From Microbacterium invictum (GTDB lineage Bacteria; Actinomycetota; Actinomycetes; Actinomycetales; Microbacteriaceae): 64,000 bases of DNA. The DNA is taken from contig NZ_CP139779.1 of assembly GCF_034421375.1 (NCBI RefSeq), positions 1,426,001 through 1,490,000 of the forward strand. The letters are read 5' to 3'. This document shows, in pieces, positions 51,126-61,927 of the stretch. The notes beneath the pieces are model-generated. The model ran no database searches. It was given only the letters and a program-made list of their open reading frames with translations, and had not been told where the DNA came from. The first letter of the stretch is position 1. Every line of letters starts with the position of its first letter. Position numbers and translations under genes: made by a program.

Positions 51126-54100
51126 GTGACAATTCCCGGGATCGTGCGCGCCCTCGAGCAGGCTGACTCCTTCCGGGAGGCGGTGGCCGCCGGCGCGGCC
51201 GACGCCGAGTACTCGGTGGTCGAGGGGCTGGACGCGCCGTTGCTCGCGTCCCTCCTGCAGCGGCGACGCACCGCCGGCAAGCCCGCGGTGCTGCTGGCCA
51301 TCGCTCCCACCGGCCGCCGGGCCGAGACCCTCGGGCCGGCACTGCAGGCGCTCCTTCCCGACGCCGAGGTGCGTCACTTCCCCGCGTGGGAGACGCTGCC
51401 GCACGAACGGCTGAGTCCGACGCCCGAGATCGTCGGCCGTCGGCTCGACGTCCTCGGCCGTATCGCGCGTCTGCACCCGGACGACACGCTCGTCGTCACC
51501 GCCTCGGTGCGCGGGGCGGTGCAGCCGCTGGCCGCGGGGCTCGATGCGGCCACCCCGATCGAACTCGCGGTCGGCGAGCGCGGCCATGACCTGGGGCAGG
51601 TGGCCGCGCAACTGGTCGAGCGCGCCTACCACCGGGTGGACATGGTGTCGCGGCGCGGCGAGTTCGCCCTGCGCGGCGGCATCCTCGACGTCTTCCCTCC
51701 CACCGCCGAGCACCCGTTCCGAGTCGAGTTCTTCGGGGACGAGGTCGATCAGATCCGAGCGTTCTCGGTGGCGGATCAGCGCTCCCTTCCCGGCGAGGTG
51801 GCCGTGGTGAGTCTCCTGGCGAGCCGCGAGCTTCTCCTGACCGAGGCCGTCCGCGACCGGGCGCGGGAGTTGAAGGACGAGTTCCCGGGCCTGCGCGGCA
51901 TGCTCGAGAAGATGGCCGAGGGCATCCCCGTCGAGGGGATGGAGTCGCTGATGCCGGCCGTGGTGGACCAGCTCGTCACGCTGGTGGACTATTTCCCCCG
52001 GGGAACGGCGGTCGCCCTGGTGGACCCCGAGCGGGCGATCGCGCGTGCCACCACGCTGAGCGACACCAACCGCGAGTTCCTGGATGCCGCATGGAACGCC
52101 GCGACGTCGGGAGCCGAGTCTCCCATCGATCTGGGCGCCGGCGACTTCGTGCCGCTTCCGCGCCTCCGCGAGGTCGTCGCCGAGCGCGGCGGCGTGTGGT
52201 GGAGCCTCAGCTCCTTCGATTCGGGGGCGGCCGATGCCTCGGCCGAAGGACTGCTGGATGTCGGCGACACCGGCGTCGCGCGCGTGGCGGCGACCTCCCT
52301 CCCCGCCTTCCAGGGGAATGTCGACGGCGCGATCAGCCATGTCGCGGAGCGACTGCGCGCCGGGTGGCGGGTCGTGGTCATGGCCTCGGGGGGTGGGCTC
52401 GTCGAGCGTGCCCGCGATGTCCTCGCCGAGCGGGGCCTGGCCGCGCGGCGGGTGGAATCGATCGAGGATCTGCCCGAACCCGGCGTCGCCCAGGTGGTCG
52501 CGTGCTCGCTCGAGCGCGGATTCGAGGTCGCCGAAGCACAGCTGTCGGTGATCACCGAGTCGGAGTTCTACGGCCGCACCATCGGCGGCGACGCGCGGGT
52601 CGTCAAGAAGCTCGCCTCGCGCCGGCGCAACGTGGTGGACCCGCTTCAGTTGAAGACCGGCGATCACGTCGTCCATGCCACTCACGGCATCGGGCGTTTC
52701 ATCGAGCTCACCCAGCGCGAGGTGTCCAGCGGCGGACGCAACGCCGTCAAGAGCGTCCGGGAGTACCTGGTTCTCGAGTACGCGCCCTCCAAGCGCGGTT
52801 ACCCCGGCGACAAGCTCTTCGTGCCCACCGATCAGCTCGACCTGCTGTCGAAGTACGTCGGCGGAGAGGCTCCCACGCTGTCGAAGATGGGCGGGAGCGA
52901 CTGGGCGCAGGCGAAGGGACGTGCGCGCAAGGCGGTCCGCGACATCGCGGTGGAGCTGGTCAAGCTCTACTCCGCGCGGATGGCGGCGCGCGGTCACGCC
53001 TTCGGACCCGACACCCCCTGGCAGCGCGAGCTCGAGGAGGCCTTCCCGTTCGCCGAGACGCCCGATCAGCTGCAGACGATCGATGAGATCAAGGCCGACA
53101 TGGAGAAGCCGATCCCGATGGACAGGCTGCTCTCGGGCGATGTCGGATTCGGCAAGACCGAGGTCGCGGTGCGTGCCGCCTTCAAGGCCATCCAGGACGG
53201 CAAGCAGGTCGCGATGCTCGTGCCCACGACCCTCCTGGTCAAACAGCACCTCGAGACCTTCACCGAGCGCTTCGCCGGGTTCCCCGTGAAGGTGCGGGCG
53301 CTGTCGCGATTCCAGACAGACAAGCAGGCCAAGGAGATCGTCGCGGGCCTGGCCGACGGGACGATCGACATGGTCATCGGGACGCACCGCATCCTCACCG
53401 AGCGCGTGGTCTTCAAAGACCTGGGGCTGATGATCATCGACGAGGAGCAGCGGTTCGGCGTCGAACACAAGGACGCGCTGAAGAAGCTCAAGACCAACGT
53501 CGACATCCTCGCGATGAGCGCGACCCCGATCCCGCGCACGCTCGAGATGGCGGTGACCGGGATCCGCGAGATGTCGACCCTCGCGACACCGCCCGAGGAC
53601 CGGCATCCGATCCTCACCTACGTCGGAGCCCGCAACGACAAGCAGATCACGGCGGCGATCCGTCGGGAGCTGCTGCGCGAGGGGCAGGTGTTCTACGTGC
53701 ACAACCGGGTCTCGTCGATCCAGCGGGTGGCCGCCCACCTCGCCGAGCTCGTGCCCGAGGCCCGTGTCGTCGTGGCGCACGGCCAGATGGGCGAGCATCA
53801 GCTCGAGCAGGTCGTAGACGATTTCTGGGAGCGCCGCGCGGACGTCCTGGTGTGCACGACGATCATCGAGACCGGGCTCGACATCGCCAATGCCAACACG
53901 ATCATCATCGACCGGGCCGACAAGTACGGGCTGTCGCAGCTGCACCAGCTCCGCGGGCGCGTGGGTCGCGCACGCGAGCGCGCATACGCGTACTTCCTCT
54001 ACGACGAGAACAAGCCGCTGTCCGAGACCGCCGCCGATCGGCTGGAGACGATCGCGGTGAACAACGATCTCGGCAGCGGCATGCAGGTGGCGCTGAAAGA

Positions 54101-54746
54101 CCTCGAGCTGCGCGGCGCAGGGAACCTCCTCGGCGCGGAGCAGGCCGGTCACATCGCCGGCGTCGGCTTCGACCTCTACCTCCGCATGATCGGTGAGGCC
54201 GTGGCGACCTTCCGCGGCGAGGACACCGAGGGGCCGACCGAGCTCAGGCTCGAGCTGCCCGTGCAGGCGCGTCTGCCCGAGGAGTACATCGACAGCGAGC
54301 GGCTGCGGCTGGAGGCCTACCAGAAGCTCTCCGCCGCCGCGACGCCGACCGCGGTCTCGCGCGACGCGGATGGCCGCGATCCGATCGACGCGGTGATCGA
54401 CGAACTGCGCGATCGCTACGGCGAGCCGCCCGCAGAGGTCGACGGACTCGTCGCCGTCGCCCGACTGCGTCGCAGGGCGGCACGTGCGGGTCTCACCGAC
54501 GTGGTCGCGATGGGGCCGAATCTGCGTATCGCGCCGGCGGACCTCCCCGACTCGATGCGGGTGAGGCTCCAACGCCTGCACCCCAAGGCCAAGCTCCTCG
54601 CCGGCGGCGAAGCGCTGGTCGTCCCGCTTCCTCGCGCGGGGGACGCCCCGCTCGGGGATGCCGAGCTGCTGGCGTGGGTCGAGCAGCTGCTCACGCAGCT
54701 GTGGCCCGACGCGACGGTCGACGCGGCGGCCCCGGCGACGGCCTGA
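51126..54746 (+). CDS. mfd: Transcription-repair coupling factor Mfd
   Basis: 1206 residues. Domain order: UvrB-like N-terminal region (to about 350), RNA-polymerase-interacting CarD-like domain (KTGDHVVHATHGIGRFIEL, near 510), SF2 translocase with LLSGDVGFGKTEVAVRAAF (Walker A, near 675), MIIDEEQRFGVEHK (Walker B), MSATPIPRTLEMA, then helicase C with THRILTERV and LHQLRGRVGR, and the C-terminal TRCF domain. It removes stalled RNA polymerase at lesions and recruits UvrA. Confidence 0.97.
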   Translation: MTIPGIVRALEQADSFREAVAAGAADAEYSVVEGLDAPLLASLLQRRRTAGKPAVLLAIAPTGRRAETLGPALQALLPDAEVRHFPAWETLPHERLSPTPEIVGRRLDVLGRIARLHPDDTLVVTASVRGAVQPLAAGLDAATPIELAVGERGHDLGQVAAQLVERAYHRVDMVSRRGEFALRGGILDVFPPTAEHPFRVEFFGDEVDQIRAFSVADQRSLPGEVAVVSLLASRELLLTEAVRDRARELKDEFPGLRGMLEKMAEGIPVEGMESLMPAVVDQLVTLVDYFPRGTAVALVDPERAIARATTLSDTNREFLDAAWNAATSGAESPIDLGAGDFVPLPRLREVVAERGGVWWSLSSFDSGAADASAEGLLDVGDTGVARVAATSLPAFQGNVDGAISHVAERLRAGWRVVVMASGGGLVERARDVLAERGLAARRVESIEDLPEPGVAQVVACSLERGFEVAEAQLSVITESEFYGRTIGGDARVVKKLASRRRNVVDPLQLKTGDHVVHATHGIGRFIELTQREVSSGGRNAVKSVREYLVLEYAPSKRGYPGDKLFVPTDQLDLLSKYVGGEAPTLSKMGGSDWAQAKGRARKAVRDIAVELVKLYSARMAARGHAFGPDTPWQRELEEAFPFAETPDQLQTIDEIKADMEKPIPMDRLLSGDVGFGKTEVAVRAAFKAIQDGKQVAMLVPTTLLVKQHLETFTERFAGFPVKVRALSRFQTDKQAKEIVAGLADGTIDMVIGTHRILTERVVFKDLGLMIIDEEQRFGVEHKDALKKLKTNVDILAMSATPIPRTLEMAVTGIREMSTLATPPEDRHPILTYVGARNDKQITAAIRRELLREGQVFYVHNRVSSIQRVAAHLAELVPEARVVVAHGQMGEHQLEQVVDDFWERRADVLVCTTIIETGLDIANANTIIIDRADKYGLSQLHQLRGRVGRARERAYAYFLYDENKPLSETAADRLETIAVNNDLGSGMQVALKDLELRGAGNLLGAEQAGHIAGVGFDLYLRMIGEAVATFRGEDTEGPTELRLELPVQARLPEEYIDSERLRLEAYQKLSAAATPTAVSRDADGRDPIDAVIDELRDRYGEPPAEVDGLVAVARLRRRAARAGLTDVVAMGPNLRIAPADLPDSMRVRLQRLHPKAKLLAGGEALVVPLPRAGDAPLGDAELLAWVEQLLTQLWPDATVDAAAPATA

Positions 54747-54778
54747 GAATTCGTGGGGGCGATTCGACCACCAGGTCG

Positions 54779-54784
54779 TAGAGT
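54779..54784 (+). promoter_or_regulatory. -10 hexamer TAGAGT, leaderless promoter of the MFS-cNBD gene
   Basis: TAGAGT, 6 bases, ATG. Confidence 0.5.
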
Positions 54785-54790
54785 CACCCC

Positions 54791-56485
54791 ATGACGTCGG
54801 GCGTTCGCAGCCGGCTGGCCACGGGGGCCCAGGCGTTCGTCAGCAACGCCCGCAATCCCAATCTGCGACGGGCGCAGCTGAGCTTCCTGGGCGCGTGGAC
54901 CGCGGAGTGGGCGTTCACGGTGGCTCTCGGGATCGTCGCGTACAACAGCGGCGGACCTCTCGCCCTCGGCTTGGTCGGGCTGCTGCGGATGCTGCCGTCC
55001 GCCCTCCTGGCTCCCGTCCTGTCTCCTCTGGCCGACCGGGGAAGACGCGAGCGGGTCCTCATCGTGGTCTCGGTCGCGCGCGGCGTCGCCACGGCTCTGG
55101 CCGCCGTCACCATCGCGTTCTCAGGACCGGTGGCGCTCGTCTACGTGCTCGCCGTGATCTCCACGATCGCGGCCACGCTCTTCCGCCCCGCCCACTCCGC
55201 GCTCCTGCCGACGCTGTGTCGGACCGGGCACGAGCTGGCGAGCGCCAATGTCGTGCGCGGGATGCTCGACTCGATCGCGACCCTCGTCGGGCCCCTGCTG
55301 GCAGCCATCCTGCTCGCGGTCGCCGACGTGTGGGTGGTGTTCGGTGTTGCCGCGGCGGCGTCGTTCTGGGCTGCGCTTCTCCTCCTGCGTCTGCGCTACG
55401 ACGCGCCGGCCCGTGGGCGGTCCGCGCGTCCGGCGCTTCTGAAGGAGACCGTCGAGGGTCTCCGCGCGGTCAGAGGTGACGGCGGCCTGATGCTCATCCT
55501 CGGACTGGCCGCAGCGCAGTCGCTCACCCGGGGGGCCTTGACCGTCTTCTCGGTCGTCGTCGCGATCGAGCTCCTCGGACTCGGCGAGCCCGGTGCGGGG
55601 GCTCTGATGGCCGCGGTCGGGGTGGGGGCCGTGGTCGGATCGCTCTTCGCCTCCCTGCTCGTCGGCAGCGGACAGCTCGGGGCGTGGTTCGCGATCGGCG
55701 TGGCGCTCTGGGGGCTTCCGATCGCCCTCATCGGCGTCTTCCCTGCGCAGGCCGCCGCGCTCGTGCTTCTCGCCTTCGTGGGCATCGGCAACGCCCTGAT
55801 CGATCTCGCCGGCTTCACCCTGATCGGCAGGCTCGCCCCGGATGCGGTGATGGCGCGCGTCTTCGGAGTGCTCGAGAGCCTCGTCACGATCTCGATCGGG
55901 GTCGGGTCCGTTCTCGCGTCGATCGTCATCGCGTGGGTCGGTCTTCCGTGGGCGCTGATCTCGATCGGACTCGTCTGTCCCGTCCTCGCCGCAGCGTCGT
56001 GGTGGCGGCTGCGGCGCCTGGATCGATCCGTGGGGGCCTTGGACGCGGACGTGAGTCTGCTGCAGCGGGTCCCCATGCTGGCGCCCCTGCCTCTCCCCGC
56101 CATCGAGCAACTCGCTCGGGGTCTCGACGACAGCGAGCTCGCCGCCGGCGAGACGGTCTTCCGCCAAGGCGACGTCGGGGACCTCTACTACGTGATCCGA
56201 TCCGGCACGGCGGAGGTCCTCGGCGACGGACGACGGGTGGCGAGCCTCGGCCCCGGCGACGGATTCGGTGAGATCGCCCTTCTGCGCCGAAGTCGCCGTA
56301 CGGCATCAGTCGTCGCCACCGAGCGGCTGAACCTCACTTCGCTGACCGCCGATCGATTCGCGACCGCCGTCCTCGGCTATGCGCCGGCGACCGCTCGTGC
56401 CGAGCAGGACGTCGTCGACCATCTCGCCCGCTTCTCGCCGGCCGGGGACCACGCGCACACTGACGAAGAGAGTCACGATCGATGA
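54791..56485 (+). CDS. MFS transporter fused to a C-terminal cyclic-nucleotide-binding domain
   Basis: 564 residues. Residues 1-410 form a 12-helix MFS domain of the MFS_3 type, with the cytoplasmic loop ADRGRRERVLIVVSVARG. Residues 427-540 form a cNMP-binding domain: VFRQGDVGDLYYVIRSGTAE and the phosphate-binding cassette FGEIALLRRSRRTAS. Glu494 and Arg503 are nine residues apart, as in proteins that bind cAMP or cGMP (PKA RIalpha E200/R209). Transport may therefore be gated by a cyclic nucleotide. The substrate is unknown. The next gene, 19 bases on, is a cyclase-like DUF2652 protein. The gene has its own leaderless-type promoter after mfd. Confidence 0.9.
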   Translation: MTSGVRSRLATGAQAFVSNARNPNLRRAQLSFLGAWTAEWAFTVALGIVAYNSGGPLALGLVGLLRMLPSALLAPVLSPLADRGRRERVLIVVSVARGVATALAAVTIAFSGPVALVYVLAVISTIAATLFRPAHSALLPTLCRTGHELASANVVRGMLDSIATLVGPLLAAILLAVADVWVVFGVAAAASFWAALLLLRLRYDAPARGRSARPALLKETVEGLRAVRGDGGLMLILGLAAAQSLTRGALTVFSVVVAIELLGLGEPGAGALMAAVGVGAVVGSLFASLLVGSGQLGAWFAIGVALWGLPIALIGVFPAQAAALVLLAFVGIGNALIDLAGFTLIGRLAPDAVMARVFGVLESLVTISIGVGSVLASIVIAWVGLPWALISIGLVCPVLAAASWWRLRRLDRSVGALDADVSLLQRVPMLAPLPLPAIEQLARGLDDSELAAGETVFRQGDVGDLYYVIRSGTAEVLGDGRRVASLGPGDGFGEIALLRRSRRTASVVATERLNLTSLTADRFATAVLGYAPATARAEQDVVDHLARFSPAGDHAHTDEESHDR

Positions 56486-56504
56486 ACGAAAAGCGGAGGA
56501 TCGG

Positions 56505-57221
56505 ATGACGACACGCAGGACGGCGTTGCTCATCGCCGACATCGGCGGGTACACCGCCTATATGGGCACGCACCGCATGAGCCTCGCTCACGCGGAGGTG
56601 AACACCGCACGCCTGCTCGACCGCATCGTGGCCGCCGCGCCGGGATTCGATCTCGTCGAGATCGAAGGGGATGCCGCGTTCCTCTCGCGACGCGTGGCAC
56701 CCGAGTCCGACGCGACCCTCTCGGACGTGCTGCGCACGGCCGCCGCCATGCACCGGGCGTTCCACGCCGAGCGTGAGTACGTCGTCGCCAATCTCTGCCC
56801 GTGCGGCGGGTGCCGGGAGGCGAAGGGGCTGACGCTGAAGTTCGTGGCCCACGTCGGCGACGTGGCACTCCAGAGCATCCGGGGCCGGACCAAACCGGTC
56901 GGCATCGACGTGATCCTCCTGCACCGTCTGCTGAAGAACGATGTCTCGATCCGCGAATACGTGCTGCTGACGGACGATCTCTACGCCGGCGGCGCCGATC
57001 TCCCGGCTACGGCGACCGGGATCACCGCCGATCTGGAGGGCATCGGGCCGGTGCCCGCCCATTTCGTCGACGTCACGGAGCTCGACGCCGGACCGGGACC
57101 GTCCCGTCCGGGCCTCGGGGCGCGCCTTGCCAGCACGTTCTCCGCCGTCGGGCGAGGACTGCCCTACATGGTGGGCTCGAAGAAGCCGCGGAGGGACAGA
57201 TCGCCGGCGGCGATGGGGTGA
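56505..57221 (+). CDS. DUF2652 protein, divergent class III nucleotidyl-cyclase-like
   Basis: 238 residues. N-terminal LLIADIGGYTAYM matches the DIxxFT motif (Asp12) and VEIEGDAAFL the GD motif (Asp56); the 44-residue distance equals that of the two metal aspartates of class III cyclases (D396/D440 in adenylyl cyclase C1). Other key residues differ: the Lys before GD is Glu52 and the transition-state Asn is Ile137, while the Arg (141) is kept. A Cys cluster CPCGGC (98-103) lies before FVAHVGDVAL. It may be a degenerate cyclase, a nucleotide sensor or a metal-binding protein. GCGGAGGA lies before the ATG. It sits in an operon with the MFS-cNBD gene. Confidence 0.85.
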   Translation: MTTRRTALLIADIGGYTAYMGTHRMSLAHAEVNTARLLDRIVAAAPGFDLVEIEGDAAFLSRRVAPESDATLSDVLRTAAAMHRAFHAEREYVVANLCPCGGCREAKGLTLKFVAHVGDVALQSIRGRTKPVGIDVILLHRLLKNDVSIREYVLLTDDLYAGGADLPATATGITADLEGIGPVPAHFVDVTELDAGPGPSRPGLGARLASTFSAVGRGLPYMVGSKKPRRDRSPAAMG

Positions 57222-57225
57222 ACGC

Positions 57226-57232
<7 letters not shown>
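57215..57232. terminator. Hairpin containing the stop codons of DUF2652 and ppc
   Basis: GGGGTGA-ACGC-TCACCCC, a perfect 7-bp stem with a 4-base loop. It holds both stop codons of this convergent pair. No T-tract. Probably bidirectional. Confidence 0.5.
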
Positions 57233-59895
<2,663 letters not shown>

Positions 59896-59901
59896 CCCCC
59901 C

Positions 59902-59907
59902 ACGGTA
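59902..59907 (-). promoter_or_regulatory. -10 hexamer TACCGT, leaderless promoter of ppc
   Basis: TACCGT, six G residues, ATG. The G-run could also serve as a ribosome-binding site. Confidence 0.45.
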
Positions 59908-59916
59908 TCGCCGCTG

Positions 59917-59934
59917 TGTGACGGGGATGTCACA
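59917..59934. repeat. Palindrome between ppc and nhaA, candidate operator
   Basis: TGTGAC-GGGGAT-GTCACA, perfect 6-bp arms. It covers the expected -35 zones of both divergent promoters. It looks like a CRP/GlxR half-site pair but has 8 bases, not 6, between TGTGA and TCACA. Confidence 0.5.
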
Positions 59935-59945
59935 GGGCCGACCGG

Positions 59946-59951
59946 TAGAAT
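59946..59951 (+). promoter_or_regulatory. -10 hexamer TAGAAT, promoter of nhaA
   Basis: Predicted start near 59958, leader of about 69 bases with GAAAGGA before the nhaA GTG. Confidence 0.45.
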
Positions 59952-60026
59952 GGGCGACGGTGTGCCGGGAAGCCTGGTCGGCGTACGTTCCGACGTGCCC
60001 GCCAGACACCGACGAAAGGACCGCCC

Positions 60027-61223
60027 GTGTCCCTGCTTCGTTCTGCCCGCTTCCCCGCCGTCGTGCTGCTCGCCGCCGCCGCCGCCGCGCTCATCATCGC
60101 CAACTCACCGCTCGGCGCCTCCGCCCAGGCGCTGAAGGAGACCTACCTCGGCATCCCCGGGGTGTTCGAGATGTCCGTGGGCCACTGGGTCCAGGACGGC
60201 CTGCTGGCGATCTTCTTCTTCGTCGTCGCCGTCGAGCTTCAGTACGAGCTCACCAGCGGCGAGCTCAACTCGGCGAAGAAGGCGCTCCAGCCCGCGATCG
60301 CCGCCGCAGGCGGCGTCATCATCCCGATCGCGATCTTCCTCCTCATCGCCGGACGCTCGGATGCCGCGCAGGGATGGCCGATCCCCACGGCGACCGACAT
60401 CGCCTTCGCCCTCGGGGTCCTCGCCGTCTTCGGAAAGGGGCTGCCCTCCGGCATCCGCATCTTCCTCCTCGCCCTGGCGATCCTCGACGACATCGTCGGC
60501 ATCATCTTCATCGCGGTGCTGTTCACCACCGACGTCAATGTCGGGCTCCTCGCCGTCGCTGCGCTGCTCGTCATCGTGTTCGGCTTCCTCAGCCGGCGCC
60601 TGGACACCCGCGGGCGGATCCCGATCGCGGTCGCCCTCGTCGTCGTCGGGCTTGCAACCTGGGTGCTGGTCTACCTCTCCGGCGTGCACGCGACGATCGC
60701 CGGCGTGGCACTCGGCATCGCCATGGCCCAGCAGCCGGCCCTTCGCGCGCGCCACGCGCTCGAGCCCTGGGTGAACGGGCTGGTCCTGCCGCTCTTCGCC
60801 TTCTCGGCGGCGCTCGTGGTCATCCCCGCCGTCTCGCCGACCGAGCTGTCACCGGCGTTCTGGGGCATCCTCGTCGCCCTCCCCGTCGGGAAGATCATCG
60901 GCATCTCGATCTTCAGCTGGATCTCGATGAGGCTGCTGAGCCGCGGCGCGACGCCGCCGCTGTCGTTCCTCGACCTCCTGGCGGCGGGAGCGCTCGGGGG
61001 CATCGGGTTCACCGTGTCGCTGCTGCTGTCCGAGCTCGCCTTCGCGGGCAGTCCGCTCGTGCGCGACGAGGCGACACTGGGCGTCCTCGCCGGATCGGCG
61101 ATCTCGATCATCCTCGCCGCCCTCCTGGTCGCGCAGCGCGCGCGCCACTATCGTCGGGTGTCTCCCGAGACCGCCGACGACGAGCTGCCGGAGCCGGCTC
61201 GGACGACGGGCGACCTCGCCTGA
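60027..61223 (+). CDS. nhaA: Na+/H+ antiporter NhaA
   Basis: 398 residues, about 12 membrane helices. The ion-binding aspartate pair is intact: LAILDDIVGI (Asp154-Asp155), and the TM4 motif IPTATDIAFALGVLAV (Asp124). It exports Na+ in exchange for protons, serving pH and salt tolerance. GTG start with GAAAGGA 6 bases upstream. Followed by mazG after 13 bases. It may work with the Opu importer in salt stress (inference). Confidence 0.95.
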   Translation: MSLLRSARFPAVVLLAAAAAALIIANSPLGASAQALKETYLGIPGVFEMSVGHWVQDGLLAIFFFVVAVELQYELTSGELNSAKKALQPAIAAAGGVIIPIAIFLLIAGRSDAAQGWPIPTATDIAFALGVLAVFGKGLPSGIRIFLLALAILDDIVGIIFIAVLFTTDVNVGLLAVAALLVIVFGFLSRRLDTRGRIPIAVALVVVGLATWVLVYLSGVHATIAGVALGIAMAQQPALRARHALEPWVNGLVLPLFAFSAALVVIPAVSPTELSPAFWGILVALPVGKIIGISIFSWISMRLLSRGATPPLSFLDLLAAGALGGIGFTVSLLLSELAFAGSPLVRDEATLGVLAGSAISIILAALLVAQRARHYRRVSPETADDELPEPARTTGDLA

Positions 61224-61236
61224 GCGAGAGGTGCGG

Positions 61237-61923
61237 ATGAGCGAGAACGACGGACTTCGGCGGGCGGCCGAGGTGATGCACGCCGTGCGAGAGCGGTGCG
61301 CGTGGTCACGGCTGATCACCCACGACGACCTCGTGCCCTACCTGGTGGAGGAGTCCGCAGAGCTCATCGATGCCGTCGAGGAGGGGTCTCGAGCCGAACT
61401 CCGCGAGGAGCTCGGCGACCTCCTCTGGCAGGTGCTCTTCCATGCCGAGATCGCCTCGGAGGATCCCGGCGACCCCTTCGACATCGACGATGTCGCCGCC
61501 GCGCTCGCCGAGAAGATGCTGCGCCGTCATCCGCACGTCTTCGGGGACGCCGTCGCCGAGACGCCCGAGGAGGTGCTGGTGCACTGGAACGCCGCCAAGG
61601 CGGCGGAGAAGAGCACGCGCACGAGCGTCCTCGACGGGGTGTCGGAGCGGATGCCGGCTCTCGCCCTCGCCCAGAAGATGCTGGGGAAGGCGGCACGCGT
61701 GCCGGGCGTCCCCCCGCGTGGGGCCGCCCACCCGGCATCCCCGGCGCCGTCCACCGAGACCGAGCTCGGCGAGGCCCTCCTCGCGCTGACGGCGCACGCG
61801 CGCGAGCAGGGGTGGGATGCCGACCGGGCGCTCCGTGCTGCGCTGCGGAACCTCGGGGAGCAGATCCGCACGGCCGAGGCGTCGGAGCGCGCGGCGACCC
61901 GCGGCGACGACCTGGAAGGATAG
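61237..61923 (+). CDS. mazG: MazG-family nucleoside triphosphate pyrophosphohydrolase
   Basis: 228 residues. One MazG domain: VPYLVEESAELIDAVEEG (ExxE), REELGDLLWQVLFHAEIA (EExxD) and LRRHPHVFGD near residue 105. The C-terminal region is a helical extension with a Pro/Ala-rich linker. MazG removes pyrophosphate from NTPs or dNTPs, including oxidised ones. In Actinobacteria it usually follows mfd; here MFS-cNBD, DUF2652, ppc and nhaA lie between. ATG at 61237 is preferred over GTG 61231 because GAGAGG lies at a better distance. Confidence 0.9.
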   Translation: MSENDGLRRAAEVMHAVRERCAWSRLITHDDLVPYLVEESAELIDAVEEGSRAELREELGDLLWQVLFHAEIASEDPGDPFDIDDVAAALAEKMLRRHPHVFGDAVAETPEEVLVHWNAAKAAEKSTRTSVLDGVSERMPALALAQKMLGKAARVPGVPPRGAAHPASPAPSTETELGEALLALTAHAREQGWDADRALRAALRNLGEQIRTAEASERAATRGDDLEG

Positions 61924-61927
61924 TGCG

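Noticed and set aside
51072..54581. A 1169-codon open frame antisense to mfd
   Set aside because: Shadow of the mfd codon pattern; no recognisable motif, while mfd is complete.
59917..59934. Canonical CRP/GlxR site
   Set aside because: The half-sites match, but TGTGA and TCACA are 8 bases apart instead of 6, so I list it only as a palindrome of unknown regulator.
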